A stretch of 56,536 bases of DNA from CAZDKO01 sp964506075 [NCBI: uncultured bacterium] (GTDB lineage: Bacteria > CAZDME01 > JAYEMH01): assembly GCA_964506075.1 (NCBI GenBank), contig CAZDKO010000007.1, positions 1-56,536 of the forward strand, given 5' to 3'. The notes under the pieces are model-generated. The model worked only from the letters and a program-made list of their open reading frames with translations, had not been told where the DNA came from and searched no databases. Of the stretch, positions 8,078 to 16,748 are shown in pieces (position 1 is the first letter of the stretch; every line of letters starts with the position of its first letter). Both the position numbers and the translations under genes were made by a program.

Positions 8078-9486
8078 TATAACCACTCTTCACTTTTCTT
8101 TTTATCATAGCCTAGCTCGTTGCTAATTTCGGCTACCTGAGGATGATTCAATAATCGCCATATCATTTCTTTACGTTTTTTCCACCGGCAAGGTTCCGGA
8201 GGTTGACTTGCCTGGACAACAGGTAATTGATCTAATTTTAGACATCCCGATGTTCCGGCGTCTAAACCGAGAAAATCTAATATTTTCTTTATTTCCCGCG
8301 TCCTGGTCTCTAAATTCCTGACTATTTGTTCATACCTGACCAGACAGTAAACTTTCTTTTCCTCCTTGAGATAGTTTATGATAGCCCTGTTCGACGCCTG
8401 CCATTGAAAAGCGCAAATCTCTTCCAACCGGTCCTGCACGTGATTCTGCCAGCCCGGCGGCAAATCATATTTCCACCACCATTTACCCCATGGATAACAA
8501 TCAGAATAGCCGGTAATTTTAAGTTCTGCCGGGGAAGTTGCTGAAGCTTTTCGGGTAAAATAAACAAGGAGGTTATGAGAAAAGAAACCTCTGTACAACC
8601 ATCCATCGAATAAACCGTTCATGGACGAAGCGGGATTTCTTACCAAATAAATGATTTTGATATCGGCGTTCGGGAATATCATCGGTATAAAGCGCAGACG
8701 GTAAGAATCCGTGGATGATTTCAAAAGTAATGTTCTGTTTCTCAAATCAACGGTTCCCACTTTTTTACGCGGAGAAAGCAAAATAAACGGTGGTTCTTCA
8801 ATCATTATAACCTCATTAGGCGGGCCTCCGGGAATTCCGATTTTCGGAAATCTTTTTTTTATCATGCCACCGGGGAGATCATAATAGTAAGGATTTATAA
8901 CTTTATATTTGTTGCATAACACCTCCAGGAGATCAAGATAGAACTTTTCCCTGTTAAATCCTATATGCCTTTTCCGATAAATTTCAAAAGCCTTTCTGAT
9001 ATCTTTCTGAAGACTGGTATATTGAAAATCAACCTGAGGCCATTGCAAAACAAAACGCAAACATAAATCATCAACGTATTGCTCAAAAAGCCGTTCGCTG
9101 TTAAAAATATCGTCTGGAGATATTTCAATTGAAAAATCACTGAGGAAATCGCGTGATAAACCCCTTGAATACCGCCCTTGGCGGATAAATTCCGGAGGGA
9201 TTTCATCTGAGGGGAAAGTATCAGATAAAAAACCATGCAATCTATAGAAAGGAACGTTTTCGCCGCTTGGGGAATAAAAACCGGGAAACTTTCGCAAAAT
9301 TGAAAACAATAGACTCGAACCTGACCTGGGACCGGCATTGATAATAACAACTTGCTTGACATCTGCCAGAGAAAATGTTAACCAGACCGACCGGCTATCC
9401 TTGCTTCTAATCCGGTCGAAAATACCCGTCCGGAAATCACGAACTCTCCGGATATAGTCAGTTTGCCGCTGCATGATGGTCATCAT
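8077..9486 (-). CDS. sulfotransferase, large (PAPS-dependent)
   Basis: The 469-residue protein carries the 5'-phosphosulfate binding loop GPRSGSS at 52-58 within VVIINAGPRSGSSLLFSIL, and the 3'-phosphate binding segment LVRNPASSMNGL at 281-292 after KIIY. Both are diagnostic of sulfotransferases using PAPS. It is longer than usual because of about 150 residues inserted between the two motifs. No signal peptide is seen, so it is probably cytoplasmic. Its ATG overlaps the stop of the upstream sulfotransferase (ATGA), indicating coupled translation. Confidence 0.85.
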   Translation of the reverse strand: MMTIMQRQTDYIRRVRDFRTGIFDRIRSKDSRSVWLTFSLADVKQVVIINAGPRSGSSLLFSILRKFPGFYSPSGENVPFYRLHGFLSDTFPSDEIPPEFIRQGRYSRGLSRDFLSDFSIEISPDDIFNSERLFEQYVDDLCLRFVLQWPQVDFQYTSLQKDIRKAFEIYRKRHIGFNREKFYLDLLEVLCNKYKVINPYYYDLPGGMIKKRFPKIGIPGGPPNEVIMIEEPPFILLSPRKKVGTVDLRNRTLLLKSSTDSYRLRFIPMIFPNADIKIIYLVRNPASSMNGLFDGWLYRGFFSHNLLVYFTRKASATSPAELKITGYSDCYPWGKWWWKYDLPPGWQNHVQDRLEEICAFQWQASNRAIINYLKEEKKVYCLVRYEQIVRNLETRTREIKKILDFLGLDAGTSGCLKLDQLPVVQASQPPEPCRWKKRKEMIWRLLNHPQVAEISNELGYDKKKSEEWL

Positions 9487-10505
9487 CGTGTAATTACCCG
9501 CCAGATCCTAATAATTTTTAGGAAGAGGAACTTTCGAATTCTTAGACCAACATTCTTATCGGTCAAGAGATGTCTTATCTGCACATTTAGCATTAACCAG
9601 AATCCCCCTATTCGGTAACGCCATTTGGCCCTGATACCCCGTGCCCGCGTACTTTCGGAAATATAAAAGGGGTTCGTCAAGACGTAAGAAAAATAATCCA
9701 ATTCCTGACCGGCTACCGCTTCAAACAAATCAATCTCTTTCTTACTTAAAGCGTTTTTGAACTTATCTCTGTTATTTTTAAGAATCGGCTTTGAGGTGTT
9801 TTCCCAAGCCGCACTCAGACGACTGCTTTTTTGCGCTTCGGGAGTTTTAAAAAACTCCAGCATCTTTTCTTCATACGGCTCATTCAAAAAAGCACATAAG
9901 GACTTGATATTTTCCTGATGGTTGCTAATTAACCCTTCGTATTTGAGCAGGAATAGATTATCCTTTGACATTTTGCTCAGCCAATGAATACCGATTTGCT
10001 GCTCCTTGCGCCACAACTGCGCAATGTCATAAATATGATAATGATTAAAAATAGTGTGTCGCGCCGATACCGCTACATCCCGGCCATCCCGCACCATATA
10101 GATAAATTTTGCCGATGGATAATAATGCCTGATGAGCGCTATATGATAAATCATAAACGTGCTTTTGCACCCCCATCTTTCTTTCCGGGTGCTGGAGAGA
10201 TATTGGTCATAGATAGCGAAACAGATATTGATAAGATTCCGCTCCCTAACCATTCGGAATATCTTTTCGGTGTCAAGTTTAACTTCCCAAGGATAAGGAT
10301 GCAGCTTAACCATTATAACGACGTCTCTGATGAGTTTTTTAAAATTTGCGTCCCGAGATAGGTCTCCGTAAAGCGGCTCTAACACAAAAAAATTTTTCAT
10401 AATATGCGGGGGGTGTGGAACAGCAATATGCGAATGAGCATTCAGTATTAATCGCAACAAATTTGTCCCGGAACGTTCCGTGCCGATAATAAAAATAGGA
10501 TTCAT
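9483..10505 (-). CDS. sulfotransferase family protein (PAPS-dependent)
   Basis: The 340-residue enzyme has the 5'-phosphosulfate loop GTERSGTN at 8-15 and the 3'-phosphate motif VRDGRDVAVSA at 138-148, both well conserved. It is first in the operon, about 42 bases after the predicted transcription start. The C-terminal 60 residues are basic and end in RRVIT-like hydrophobic/basic sequence, possibly a membrane-surface anchor. The acceptor may be a polysaccharide, lipid or small metabolite; sequence does not decide. No strong ribosome-binding site is visible before the ATG. Confidence 0.88.
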   Translation of the reverse strand: MNPIFIIGTERSGTNLLRLILNAHSHIAVPHPPHIMKNFFVLEPLYGDLSRDANFKKLIRDVVIMVKLHPYPWEVKLDTEKIFRMVRERNLINICFAIYDQYLSSTRKERWGCKSTFMIYHIALIRHYYPSAKFIYMVRDGRDVAVSARHTIFNHYHIYDIAQLWRKEQQIGIHWLSKMSKDNLFLLKYEGLISNHQENIKSLCAFLNEPYEEKMLEFFKTPEAQKSSRLSAAWENTSKPILKNNRDKFKNALSKKEIDLFEAVAGQELDYFSYVLTNPFYISESTRARGIRAKWRYRIGGFWLMLNVQIRHLLTDKNVGLRIRKFLFLKIIRIWRVITR

Positions 10506-10553
10506 ATATTTACGGTAAGATTAAGTAAACTAAAAAAGCAGTGTTTGCCTTTT

Positions 10554-10583
10554 AGTATAGAATATGGGAGTTGTAACTGTCAA
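10554..10583 (-). promoter_or_regulatory. sigma-70-type promoter of the sulfotransferase operon
   Basis: On the minus strand this reads TTGACA, an 18-base spacer, then TATACT. It lies 48 bases upstream of the first sulfotransferase start. With the ABC operon promoter it shares TTGACAGTT, three free bases, ACTC, a pyrimidine and CATAT. Confidence 0.7.
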
Positions 10584-10601
10584 GTACTATTTTATACAAA
10601 T

Positions 10602-11483
10602 TTAAGAACGTATTTCTTCCCTCATAAAATGGACGTGCTCCAGATATCTTGATTTTAATTCAGTTCGAAGACATCTGAATGTCCGGGGCGGGATAATTTT
10701 ATGTTGCGGGTCAACTATTTGATCCGGTTTGATTTTGCTGTACATAACCAGGGAATATTTTTCGGCGAACTTCCACAACGTTAATTTTTCCACTTCAATT
10801 AGAACCTTATTCCAACAGGAGTATAATTCGCCGTAACCGCAGGTTTTCCGGTATTGACACCGGCGGCATTCCTTTTCTAAGCCGCATTCGGCATGCCTCA
10901 GGGAATACTCGTTTACCAAAGCCATATCGTATTTAAACCGGAATAATAAACGCCGGTACAATATTTCTTTTTCCGGCAAATTGGAGTTATAAAGTCTTTT
11001 TAACATCCGGTAATTTCTTTCGCTGCGGGCGAAGTCATTCTGCCGGGCAGCCTGTAAATGGATTAGCATGTTTTCATAACAGGAGAGATTTATATTGATT
11101 AATTTATCCAGATTATCGCTAATCATGTCTCTTAAGAAAAATTTATAACTTCCGGTTATGGTTTCGTCATTTAAAACAAGGGTTTTGCCTTTGAAATTCA
11201 AAAAATTTTTTATTTTTTTATTTATCTCTTTTAATTTATACCCCTGCAGTTCATAAAAAGATACGGCGTTTAAAATAACCCGGAATAAATCCCGGTTAAA
11301 ATATTTTACGTTTCCCTTCCCCTTAATTATTACACCTTTTGGGAGTATTTTCTCTCTGATGTAATATCTGAATTTTGTATCGTTAAATTTGAACCCCAAG
11401 GAGTTTACATAGTTGATAATTTCTTTTTTGGTCAATAAACGGCCGGGATTATTTTGCGGACAATTATTTTTAATTTTAAACAT
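10602..11483 (-). CDS. MerR-like winged-helix regulator with C-terminal cysteine cluster
   Basis: Residues 15-92 look like a MerR-type DNA-binding domain: LTKKEIINYVNSLGF, then FRYYIREKILPKG and YFNRDLFRVILN, with a helix that would recognise DNA. Residues 115-195 are helical. A cluster of Cys200, 206, 209, 215 and 223 (CX5CX2CX5CX7C) follows and could bind an iron-sulfur cluster or zinc. The gene starts 7 bases after the phosphodiesterase stop, and its AGGAGA ribosome-binding site lies inside that gene's end. It sits directly before the sulfotransferase promoter, so it is the obvious candidate regulator of the locus. I do not recognise a named family. Confidence 0.6.
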   Translation of the reverse strand: MFKIKNNCPQNNPGRLLTKKEIINYVNSLGFKFNDTKFRYYIREKILPKGVIIKGKGNVKYFNRDLFRVILNAVSFYELQGYKLKEINKKIKNFLNFKGKTLVLNDETITGSYKFFLRDMISDNLDKLININLSCYENMLIHLQAARQNDFARSERNYRMLKRLYNSNLPEKEILYRRLLFRFKYDMALVNEYSLRHAECGLEKECRRCQYRKTCGYGELYSCWNKVLIEVEKLTLWKFAEKYSLVMYSKIKPDQIVDPQHKIIPPRTFRCLRTELKSRYLEHVHFMREEIRS

Positions 11484-11489
11484 AAAATC

Positions 11490-13523
11490 TTATCTCCTGT
11501 TATCGTTAATAAATATCTCCTCTACCTTTTTCCCTTCAACAAAATCAGGGATTTCCATTCCCGTTAAACTCATAATGGTCGGGTACTGGTCTATCATTAG
11601 TATCGGTTTCTTGATGGCGTAATTCTTCTTAACTCCGGGGCCCATAATAACGAAAGGAGTCAACATCGCTTTGGTTTCACGCGGCATAATTGCCTGTTTA
11701 TATCCGGTTTTTAAAGGGATACTAAAAATCCTCAGGTCTTCAGTCATTTCTTCGTCCCAGCCAAACCCGGATTCATTAGCGATAATCAAATCTCCAACTC
11801 TATCTTTAGGAAGGTCAAGGACGGTTTCTACATCCTCCCATTTTACCACCGTAACAACCGGTTTATCCCCCTGTTCATCCTGAAGGCTTTTAAGCAGAGC
11901 GATTACTTTATCTCTTAACTTTTCATACTCCGGACCGCTGGCTCTCTGGTAGTTTCCGGCCAGCCCCCCCGGATGAATATAAACATTGTCCATTTTTAAA
12001 TAAATCACCTTTGAATTCGCCCAGTCAATTATAGGTTCCCCTGTTTTTTCATCAATGCTGAATTTTAAAAGACCTTCTTTAGCGAAGAGATTATTAAGAT
12101 GGACCGACTTATTTAGCGGTGCCGCACCGTGGTCTGAACTTAAAACAATCAGGGTATTTTTATCGGCATATTTCAGATATTCACCCATAATCTTATCCAG
12201 TTTCTTATACATGTCTTTTACTTCTTTCCAGAGTTTTTCCCTTTCCGTCTTCGAAACATCATTATAACGTTTACTTTCCGGGTCTATGTATCCAAGCCAC
12301 CAGCGGCTGGTAAGCATCTGGTTAGGTGAATAAATATCGTGGATAAATACGTCCGGCTGATAATTTTTTAAAATATATGCGGCCGCTCTGGTATGCCAGT
12401 CAAAAGACATATCACATTCTTCGATAAACGTGTCTTTATCTTCCGGATAATAAATAAGCTGGGGAGGAAAATTATCCACGAAATCCACCATGGGCCCGAT
12501 ATTTTCCACCAGGTCAATAGAAACATCCGAAGGTTTACTAATATATTTATTAAGGTTATTGTAAAAACACCGGATTCTAAAAAAACCCTGCTCATCCAAC
12601 CGTTCTATTTTTAATTTAATAATCTTGATTTTAAGGTCCGAATCAACCGTTTGTTCCTGCCACTTAAGTTTTATCGGAAACCACTGGCTCCATTTACCTT
12701 CCGTTAAATCAGCCAGGATATTTTTTTTATCTAACGAACAAACCACCCGGTCATAATTAACTTTATTGTCATTCAGCGAATCATAAATATAAATAAATAC
12801 CGGTGTTCCCCATCCTTTCAATTCTCCCTCTAAAGGAGGACTGTAAGATTCGGGCATATTTAACCATCCTTGAGCGCTTTTCGTTTTAATATACTGGGTT
12901 AGCTCCGGCCCCAAAAAGAAAAGGCGGGAACCACGCCCCTGTTTTTTCCGGTCCGAAAGGTCGCCTTCTGATTGAAAATTTAAAGCGTGGAAATCGGCCC
13001 CCCAGCCTCCCCACCGGCCTCTGACGGTTACCCCTTCATCAAGTTCCGGAGGAGTAGACCCGGGGATGGAAAGCAAAAATACCTTTTTACCGTTTTCCTC
13101 CATGTTTACCCAGATGGGCGGAACTTTTTTAGCCACCGAACTAAAACCGCCAATAGCTATTTTATCCAGAGGACGACCTTCAACATGCATAGGGCCATCG
13201 GCTACCCCGTTGGTTTTCGGGTAGGCACCGGTTAAAAGAGCGGCAAAATTTACCGGCGTATGCGAGGGATAGACCGGCAGACAATAGCCGTAAGAACCGT
13301 TATCCATCATTTTCTTTATGTTAGGAAGCTCCCCCTTTTTCGCCCATTCAAATACCTTAAATAAATCCGGCTCAGCCCTCATTCCGTCAGGAATAAACCA
13401 ATATAATTTTTGCGCTTTGCCTGAAGGCTCTGTTGTTCTTTCAGAATAGGCTGGGGGTGAAATTAAAAATGCCGATAAAAAGAAAAAAAACAATAAACGA
13501 TTTTTAAATATTTTGGTCATCAT
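11490..13523 (-). CDS. type I phosphodiesterase / nucleotide pyrophosphatase (alkaline phosphatase superfamily), exported
   Basis: The 677-residue protein has a signal peptide (residues 1-27). Its two-metal site looks complete: Asp46 in WFIPDGMRAE, Thr89 as nucleophile in HTPVNF with the partner Asn92, Asp391/His395/Asp396 in DVFIHD and Asp464-His465 in SSDHG. This Thr-type pattern matches NPP phosphodiesterases. It therefore probably hydrolyses a phosphodiester or pyrophosphate outside the cytoplasm. It follows the five sulfatase-like paralogues in the same orientation, 24 bases after the last. A large insert (about 120-370) lies between the first and second metal motifs. Confidence 0.85.
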   Translation of the reverse strand: MMTKIFKNRLLFFFFLSAFLISPPAYSERTTEPSGKAQKLYWFIPDGMRAEPDLFKVFEWAKKGELPNIKKMMDNGSYGYCLPVYPSHTPVNFAALLTGAYPKTNGVADGPMHVEGRPLDKIAIGGFSSVAKKVPPIWVNMEENGKKVFLLSIPGSTPPELDEGVTVRGRWGGWGADFHALNFQSEGDLSDRKKQGRGSRLFFLGPELTQYIKTKSAQGWLNMPESYSPPLEGELKGWGTPVFIYIYDSLNDNKVNYDRVVCSLDKKNILADLTEGKWSQWFPIKLKWQEQTVDSDLKIKIIKLKIERLDEQGFFRIRCFYNNLNKYISKPSDVSIDLVENIGPMVDFVDNFPPQLIYYPEDKDTFIEECDMSFDWHTRAAAYILKNYQPDVFIHDIYSPNQMLTSRWWLGYIDPESKRYNDVSKTEREKLWKEVKDMYKKLDKIMGEYLKYADKNTLIVLSSDHGAAPLNKSVHLNNLFAKEGLLKFSIDEKTGEPIIDWANSKVIYLKMDNVYIHPGGLAGNYQRASGPEYEKLRDKVIALLKSLQDEQGDKPVVTVVKWEDVETVLDLPKDRVGDLIIANESGFGWDEEMTEDLRIFSIPLKTGYKQAIMPRETKAMLTPFVIMGPGVKKNYAIKKPILMIDQYPTIMSLTGMEIPDFVEGKKVEEIFINDNRR

Positions 13524-13547
13524 TAATCTCCTTCCTTGTAGTATTAT

Positions 13548-15113
13548 TTACCAGTACCCCGTCTTTTTTATCCTCTCCCGGGCCGCTTCGTCTACTTCAG
13601 GTGCAAAGGGGTAATCTTCATCTTGATATGAAGGCAAAGATTCCTCCCATTTCTTAAGCTCTCTTTCAAGCTTTAAAGCTACGTCTTCTCGTTTTTGATA
13701 AAGATTATTTTTCTCCCCGGGGTCAATTTTAAGATAAAATAACTCTTTCCGGCCGTCATGATATAAAATCAATTTCCATTTTTTATTCTTAATGGATGAC
13801 TTATATTCCCTCTGCCCAAAAACATACTGATAAAGGGGAGAAATCTTTCTCCCGGTGATAAAACCTACTAAACTTTTACCCTGAACATAATCAGGTACCG
13901 GAATATCGAGCAAATCCAGGAGGGTCGGCATAACGTCAATTATCTGAGTCATTTCCCGAATTTGCTTACCCCTTATAATCCAGGGAATTCTTATAATTAA
14001 CGGGATGTGCGTTAATTCATTATATAAAGTTCCACCATGTCCTCGCCCGCCGTGCTCTCCGAATTCCTCTCCATGATCACCAAAAATAATAATTATAGTT
14101 TTATCATAAATTTCCAGCTCTTTAAGTTTTTGTATTATGGGGCCAATTATTTCCATATCAAACTCTAAAATAGCGGCGTCATATAAAGCCAATAAATGTT
14201 TTCTGTCATTTTCATCCTTTAAATTAATACTATCAAAATAGATCGTTGTCTTTAAAGAATCATATCTCTCCTCAGCTCTTTTCTCTCTTAAAAAAGCCAA
14301 TAGCTTTTCCATTCTATTATCGCCGAAAGTTTCTTCTAAAAAACCTTCAGCTATAATGTCGTTAGATAAGGATTCTCCAAAGATGTCCCAGGACAGACCT
14401 TCCTTTCGGGATAAATCTTTTTTTATCCGGCTATACATAGCTTTCATTAAATCAGCGTTATTTTCTATAATACCATTAGTTTTTTCCCTAGTAAATCTTT
14501 CCCTGTATTCCGGGGAAGAAAAATAAGGATAATGAATATGGTAGGTATGCAAAGCCAGAAAAAATTTGGAATTTTTATTTTTTTCCAACCAATCCGAAAT
14601 AGCCATTTTTGCTTTATCTAAATCAAGAGGAAACTCGCTGATATCGTCATATCCCCTTCCCACTCCTATCTTAGGGTTTAAATGTGGAGGGTCTAAAGGA
14701 CCGAACCAGCCTGTTTTATACCCGGACAGTTTAAGTATTTCGGTTAAGGTCTTAATTTTAGATGGATATTTATCTTTGAATATAAAAAAAACTCCGTGAG
14801 ATTTGGGATAAAGAGAAGTCATCAAACTCGCAAAACTGGCCAGGGTATAAGGAATAGGAGTATAATTTTCCTTAAATATAATTGATTTTTCAGCTAACTT
14901 ATCGATATTTGGTGAAGTATCTTTACTATACCCATAACAACCAAGATGGTCGGCTCTTAAAGAATCAATATCAATCAAAATAATATTATAATTATGGCAG
15001 CTTTCCTTTAAATGCCGGTCTTTCAATATTTCCACAACCTGAAAAATAATGGCGGTAACTAATAAAAAAATCAACAATCTGAATAATAAAAGTTTATTCT
15101 TTTTGAATTCCAT
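13548..15113 (-). CDS. sulfatase-superfamily protein, paralogue 1 (metal site intact, Thr nucleophile)
   Basis: The 521-residue protein is anchored by one N-terminal transmembrane segment (about 8-27), with the catalytic domain outside. The first metal ligand Asp50 is present in IDIDSLRAD, as is the second metal pair Asp346-His347 in GDHGEEFGEHG. The position normally held by formylglycine-forming Cys/Ser is Thr90 (TLASFASLMTSLYP), without the CxPxR motif. It may therefore be a Thr-type phosphoesterase or transferase rather than a classic sulfatase. It ends in KKTGYW like its four relatives. It is the most intact member of the array and last in transcription order. Confidence 0.8.
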   Translation of the reverse strand: MEFKKNKLLLFRLLIFLLVTAIIFQVVEILKDRHLKESCHNYNIILIDIDSLRADHLGCYGYSKDTSPNIDKLAEKSIIFKENYTPIPYTLASFASLMTSLYPKSHGVFFIFKDKYPSKIKTLTEILKLSGYKTGWFGPLDPPHLNPKIGVGRGYDDISEFPLDLDKAKMAISDWLEKNKNSKFFLALHTYHIHYPYFSSPEYRERFTREKTNGIIENNADLMKAMYSRIKKDLSRKEGLSWDIFGESLSNDIIAEGFLEETFGDNRMEKLLAFLREKRAEERYDSLKTTIYFDSINLKDENDRKHLLALYDAAILEFDMEIIGPIIQKLKELEIYDKTIIIIFGDHGEEFGEHGGRGHGGTLYNELTHIPLIIRIPWIIRGKQIREMTQIIDVMPTLLDLLDIPVPDYVQGKSLVGFITGRKISPLYQYVFGQREYKSSIKNKKWKLILYHDGRKELFYLKIDPGEKNNLYQKREDVALKLERELKKWEESLPSYQDEDYPFAPEVDEAARERIKKTGYW

Positions 15114-15162
15114 ATTTATCTCTTCTCAAATTTACCCTCTAATTAATAAACCGATATGTAAT

Positions 15163-16743
15163 CTACCAATAACCGGTTTTTTTAATCTTTTCGCGCGTAG
15201 TCTTATCAATAAACGGCAAAAAGGAATCTTCCTCTTTTTTGTATTTTGGTAAAGAAGATGTAAAATCGTTTAATTTGTTTTTTAGTTCGGCATAAACCTT
15301 TTCATTTTTTAAACATACGTTACGCAATTCCGCCGGGTCTTTTTTAACATTATATAATTCGTAAGTATCTATATCCCGGTTAGTAAAAATTAACTTCCAT
15401 TTTTTAGAACGCAGATACGCCTGGTTGTTATTATGCCCGTAGATATATTTACGCGCAGGTTTTTTACCTCGCTTGAACAGTAAAGAAGTAAGACTTTCTC
15501 CCTGGACATAATAAGGGTTTTCTACGTTTAATAATTCAAAAATGGTGGGCATAATATCAATAGTCTGGACTAAACTTTTTATTTTCCCTGGATTTTTGAA
15601 ATAAGGGATTTTCATTATTAAAGGAACGCGTATCGCCCCGTCGCAAAAGTTTCCTCCATGTCCCAATAATCCGTGTTCGCCAAACTCTTCTCCGTGGTCA
15701 GCCGTAATAATTAATATGCACCGGTCGTATATCCTCAGAGATTTTAATTTTTCTATCAGCGGTTTAACCAGTTCCCGGTCTACCCCTAAAATACAGGCGT
15801 CGTATAAAGACACCAGATATTTAATATTATCATTATCATTTAAATCTACCTGAGATATAAACGTTTCTGCATCTATCTGGTCTAATTTATATCTTTCCTC
15901 CAGAGGCACTAAACCTCTTATCTCGTTTAATTTTTCTATGGTGAATTTTCCGTCAAATAATTCTTGATTGGCTAAAATTTTTTTCTTATCTATAAAATTG
16001 TAGAAACGGCTGTCCGGAGAACTATTCAATTCTATAATCTTTAAATAATAGTCTTCATAGAATTCTTCCTGGGTTTCAGCAATATTTCCTTTCCTCCCCT
16101 TTTTGAATTTATCTTTATATTCTATCGACGGTAAATACGGAGTGTGCAAAGTTCTGGAATTGACCGCTAAAAAAAACCGATTATCCCGGTTTTTTTCAAT
16201 CCAGGAAAAGATTTCTTCTTTTTCATCCAACGTCCTGGAGAGCATCGAGGTATCATCAAAACCGCGTCCAAAACCGGCATCTATGTGTAAATGAGGGTCG
16301 TCCTGAATGGTAAACCAGGCAGTTTTGTATCCGTAATCTCGCATTATTTCGGCCATAGTTTTAACGTTTGAACCCAATTTATCTTTCCAAACATCCATTA
16401 CCCCATGTGATTTCGGGTATAAAGAAGTAAAGATAGACATCATACTCTGTAAAGTTAGGTTTGACGGGCTAAAGGCATTCTGAAAAACAAATGATTCTTT
16501 GGCTATTTCATCAATGGCCGGTGAAGTCTGCCGATAATAACCGTAACAATGAAGATGGTCGCTTCTTAGAAGACCGATGGTAATTAAAATAACGTTATAA
16601 TCACCGGCTGATTTTTGGTATTCAAGCTCGGCTTTTTTTAATCTTTTAGTATTTTCAAAAAACAATAAAAAAAATGCCAGCCCTATAAAAAAAACAATCC
16701 AGACTGAAACTTTCAATATTAAAATAGAATCTCTTTTTCTCAT
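15163..16743 (-). CDS. sulfatase-superfamily protein, paralogue 2 (first metal Asp replaced by Gly)
   Basis: The 526-residue membrane-anchored paralogue has a transmembrane segment at about 8-28. The N-terminal metal Asp is Gly57 in LITIGLLRSD, while Asp349-His350 in ADHGEEFGEHG is retained. Thr97 (TLQSMMSIFTSLYP) occupies the nucleophile position. Catalysis by the usual two-ligand-set mechanism is doubtful. The ATG at 16743 was chosen, just after the stop of paralogue 3; a TTG at 16755 overlaps that gene. It carries the conserved HTPY and C-terminal KKTGYW. Confidence 0.75.
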   Translation of the reverse strand: MRKRDSILILKVSVWIVFFIGLAFFLLFFENTKRLKKAELEYQKSAGDYNVILITIGLLRSDHLHCYGYYRQTSPAIDEIAKESFVFQNAFSPSNLTLQSMMSIFTSLYPKSHGVMDVWKDKLGSNVKTMAEIMRDYGYKTAWFTIQDDPHLHIDAGFGRGFDDTSMLSRTLDEKEEIFSWIEKNRDNRFFLAVNSRTLHTPYLPSIEYKDKFKKGRKGNIAETQEEFYEDYYLKIIELNSSPDSRFYNFIDKKKILANQELFDGKFTIEKLNEIRGLVPLEERYKLDQIDAETFISQVDLNDNDNIKYLVSLYDACILGVDRELVKPLIEKLKSLRIYDRCILIITADHGEEFGEHGLLGHGGNFCDGAIRVPLIMKIPYFKNPGKIKSLVQTIDIMPTIFELLNVENPYYVQGESLTSLLFKRGKKPARKYIYGHNNNQAYLRSKKWKLIFTNRDIDTYELYNVKKDPAELRNVCLKNEKVYAELKNKLNDFTSSLPKYKKEEDSFLPFIDKTTREKIKKTGYW

Positions 16744-16748
16744 TCTTA

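Noticed and set aside
8961-9362. 133-codon minus-strand frame in another phase
   Set aside because: It lies inside the large sulfotransferase, which has intact motifs and coupled overlaps at both ends.
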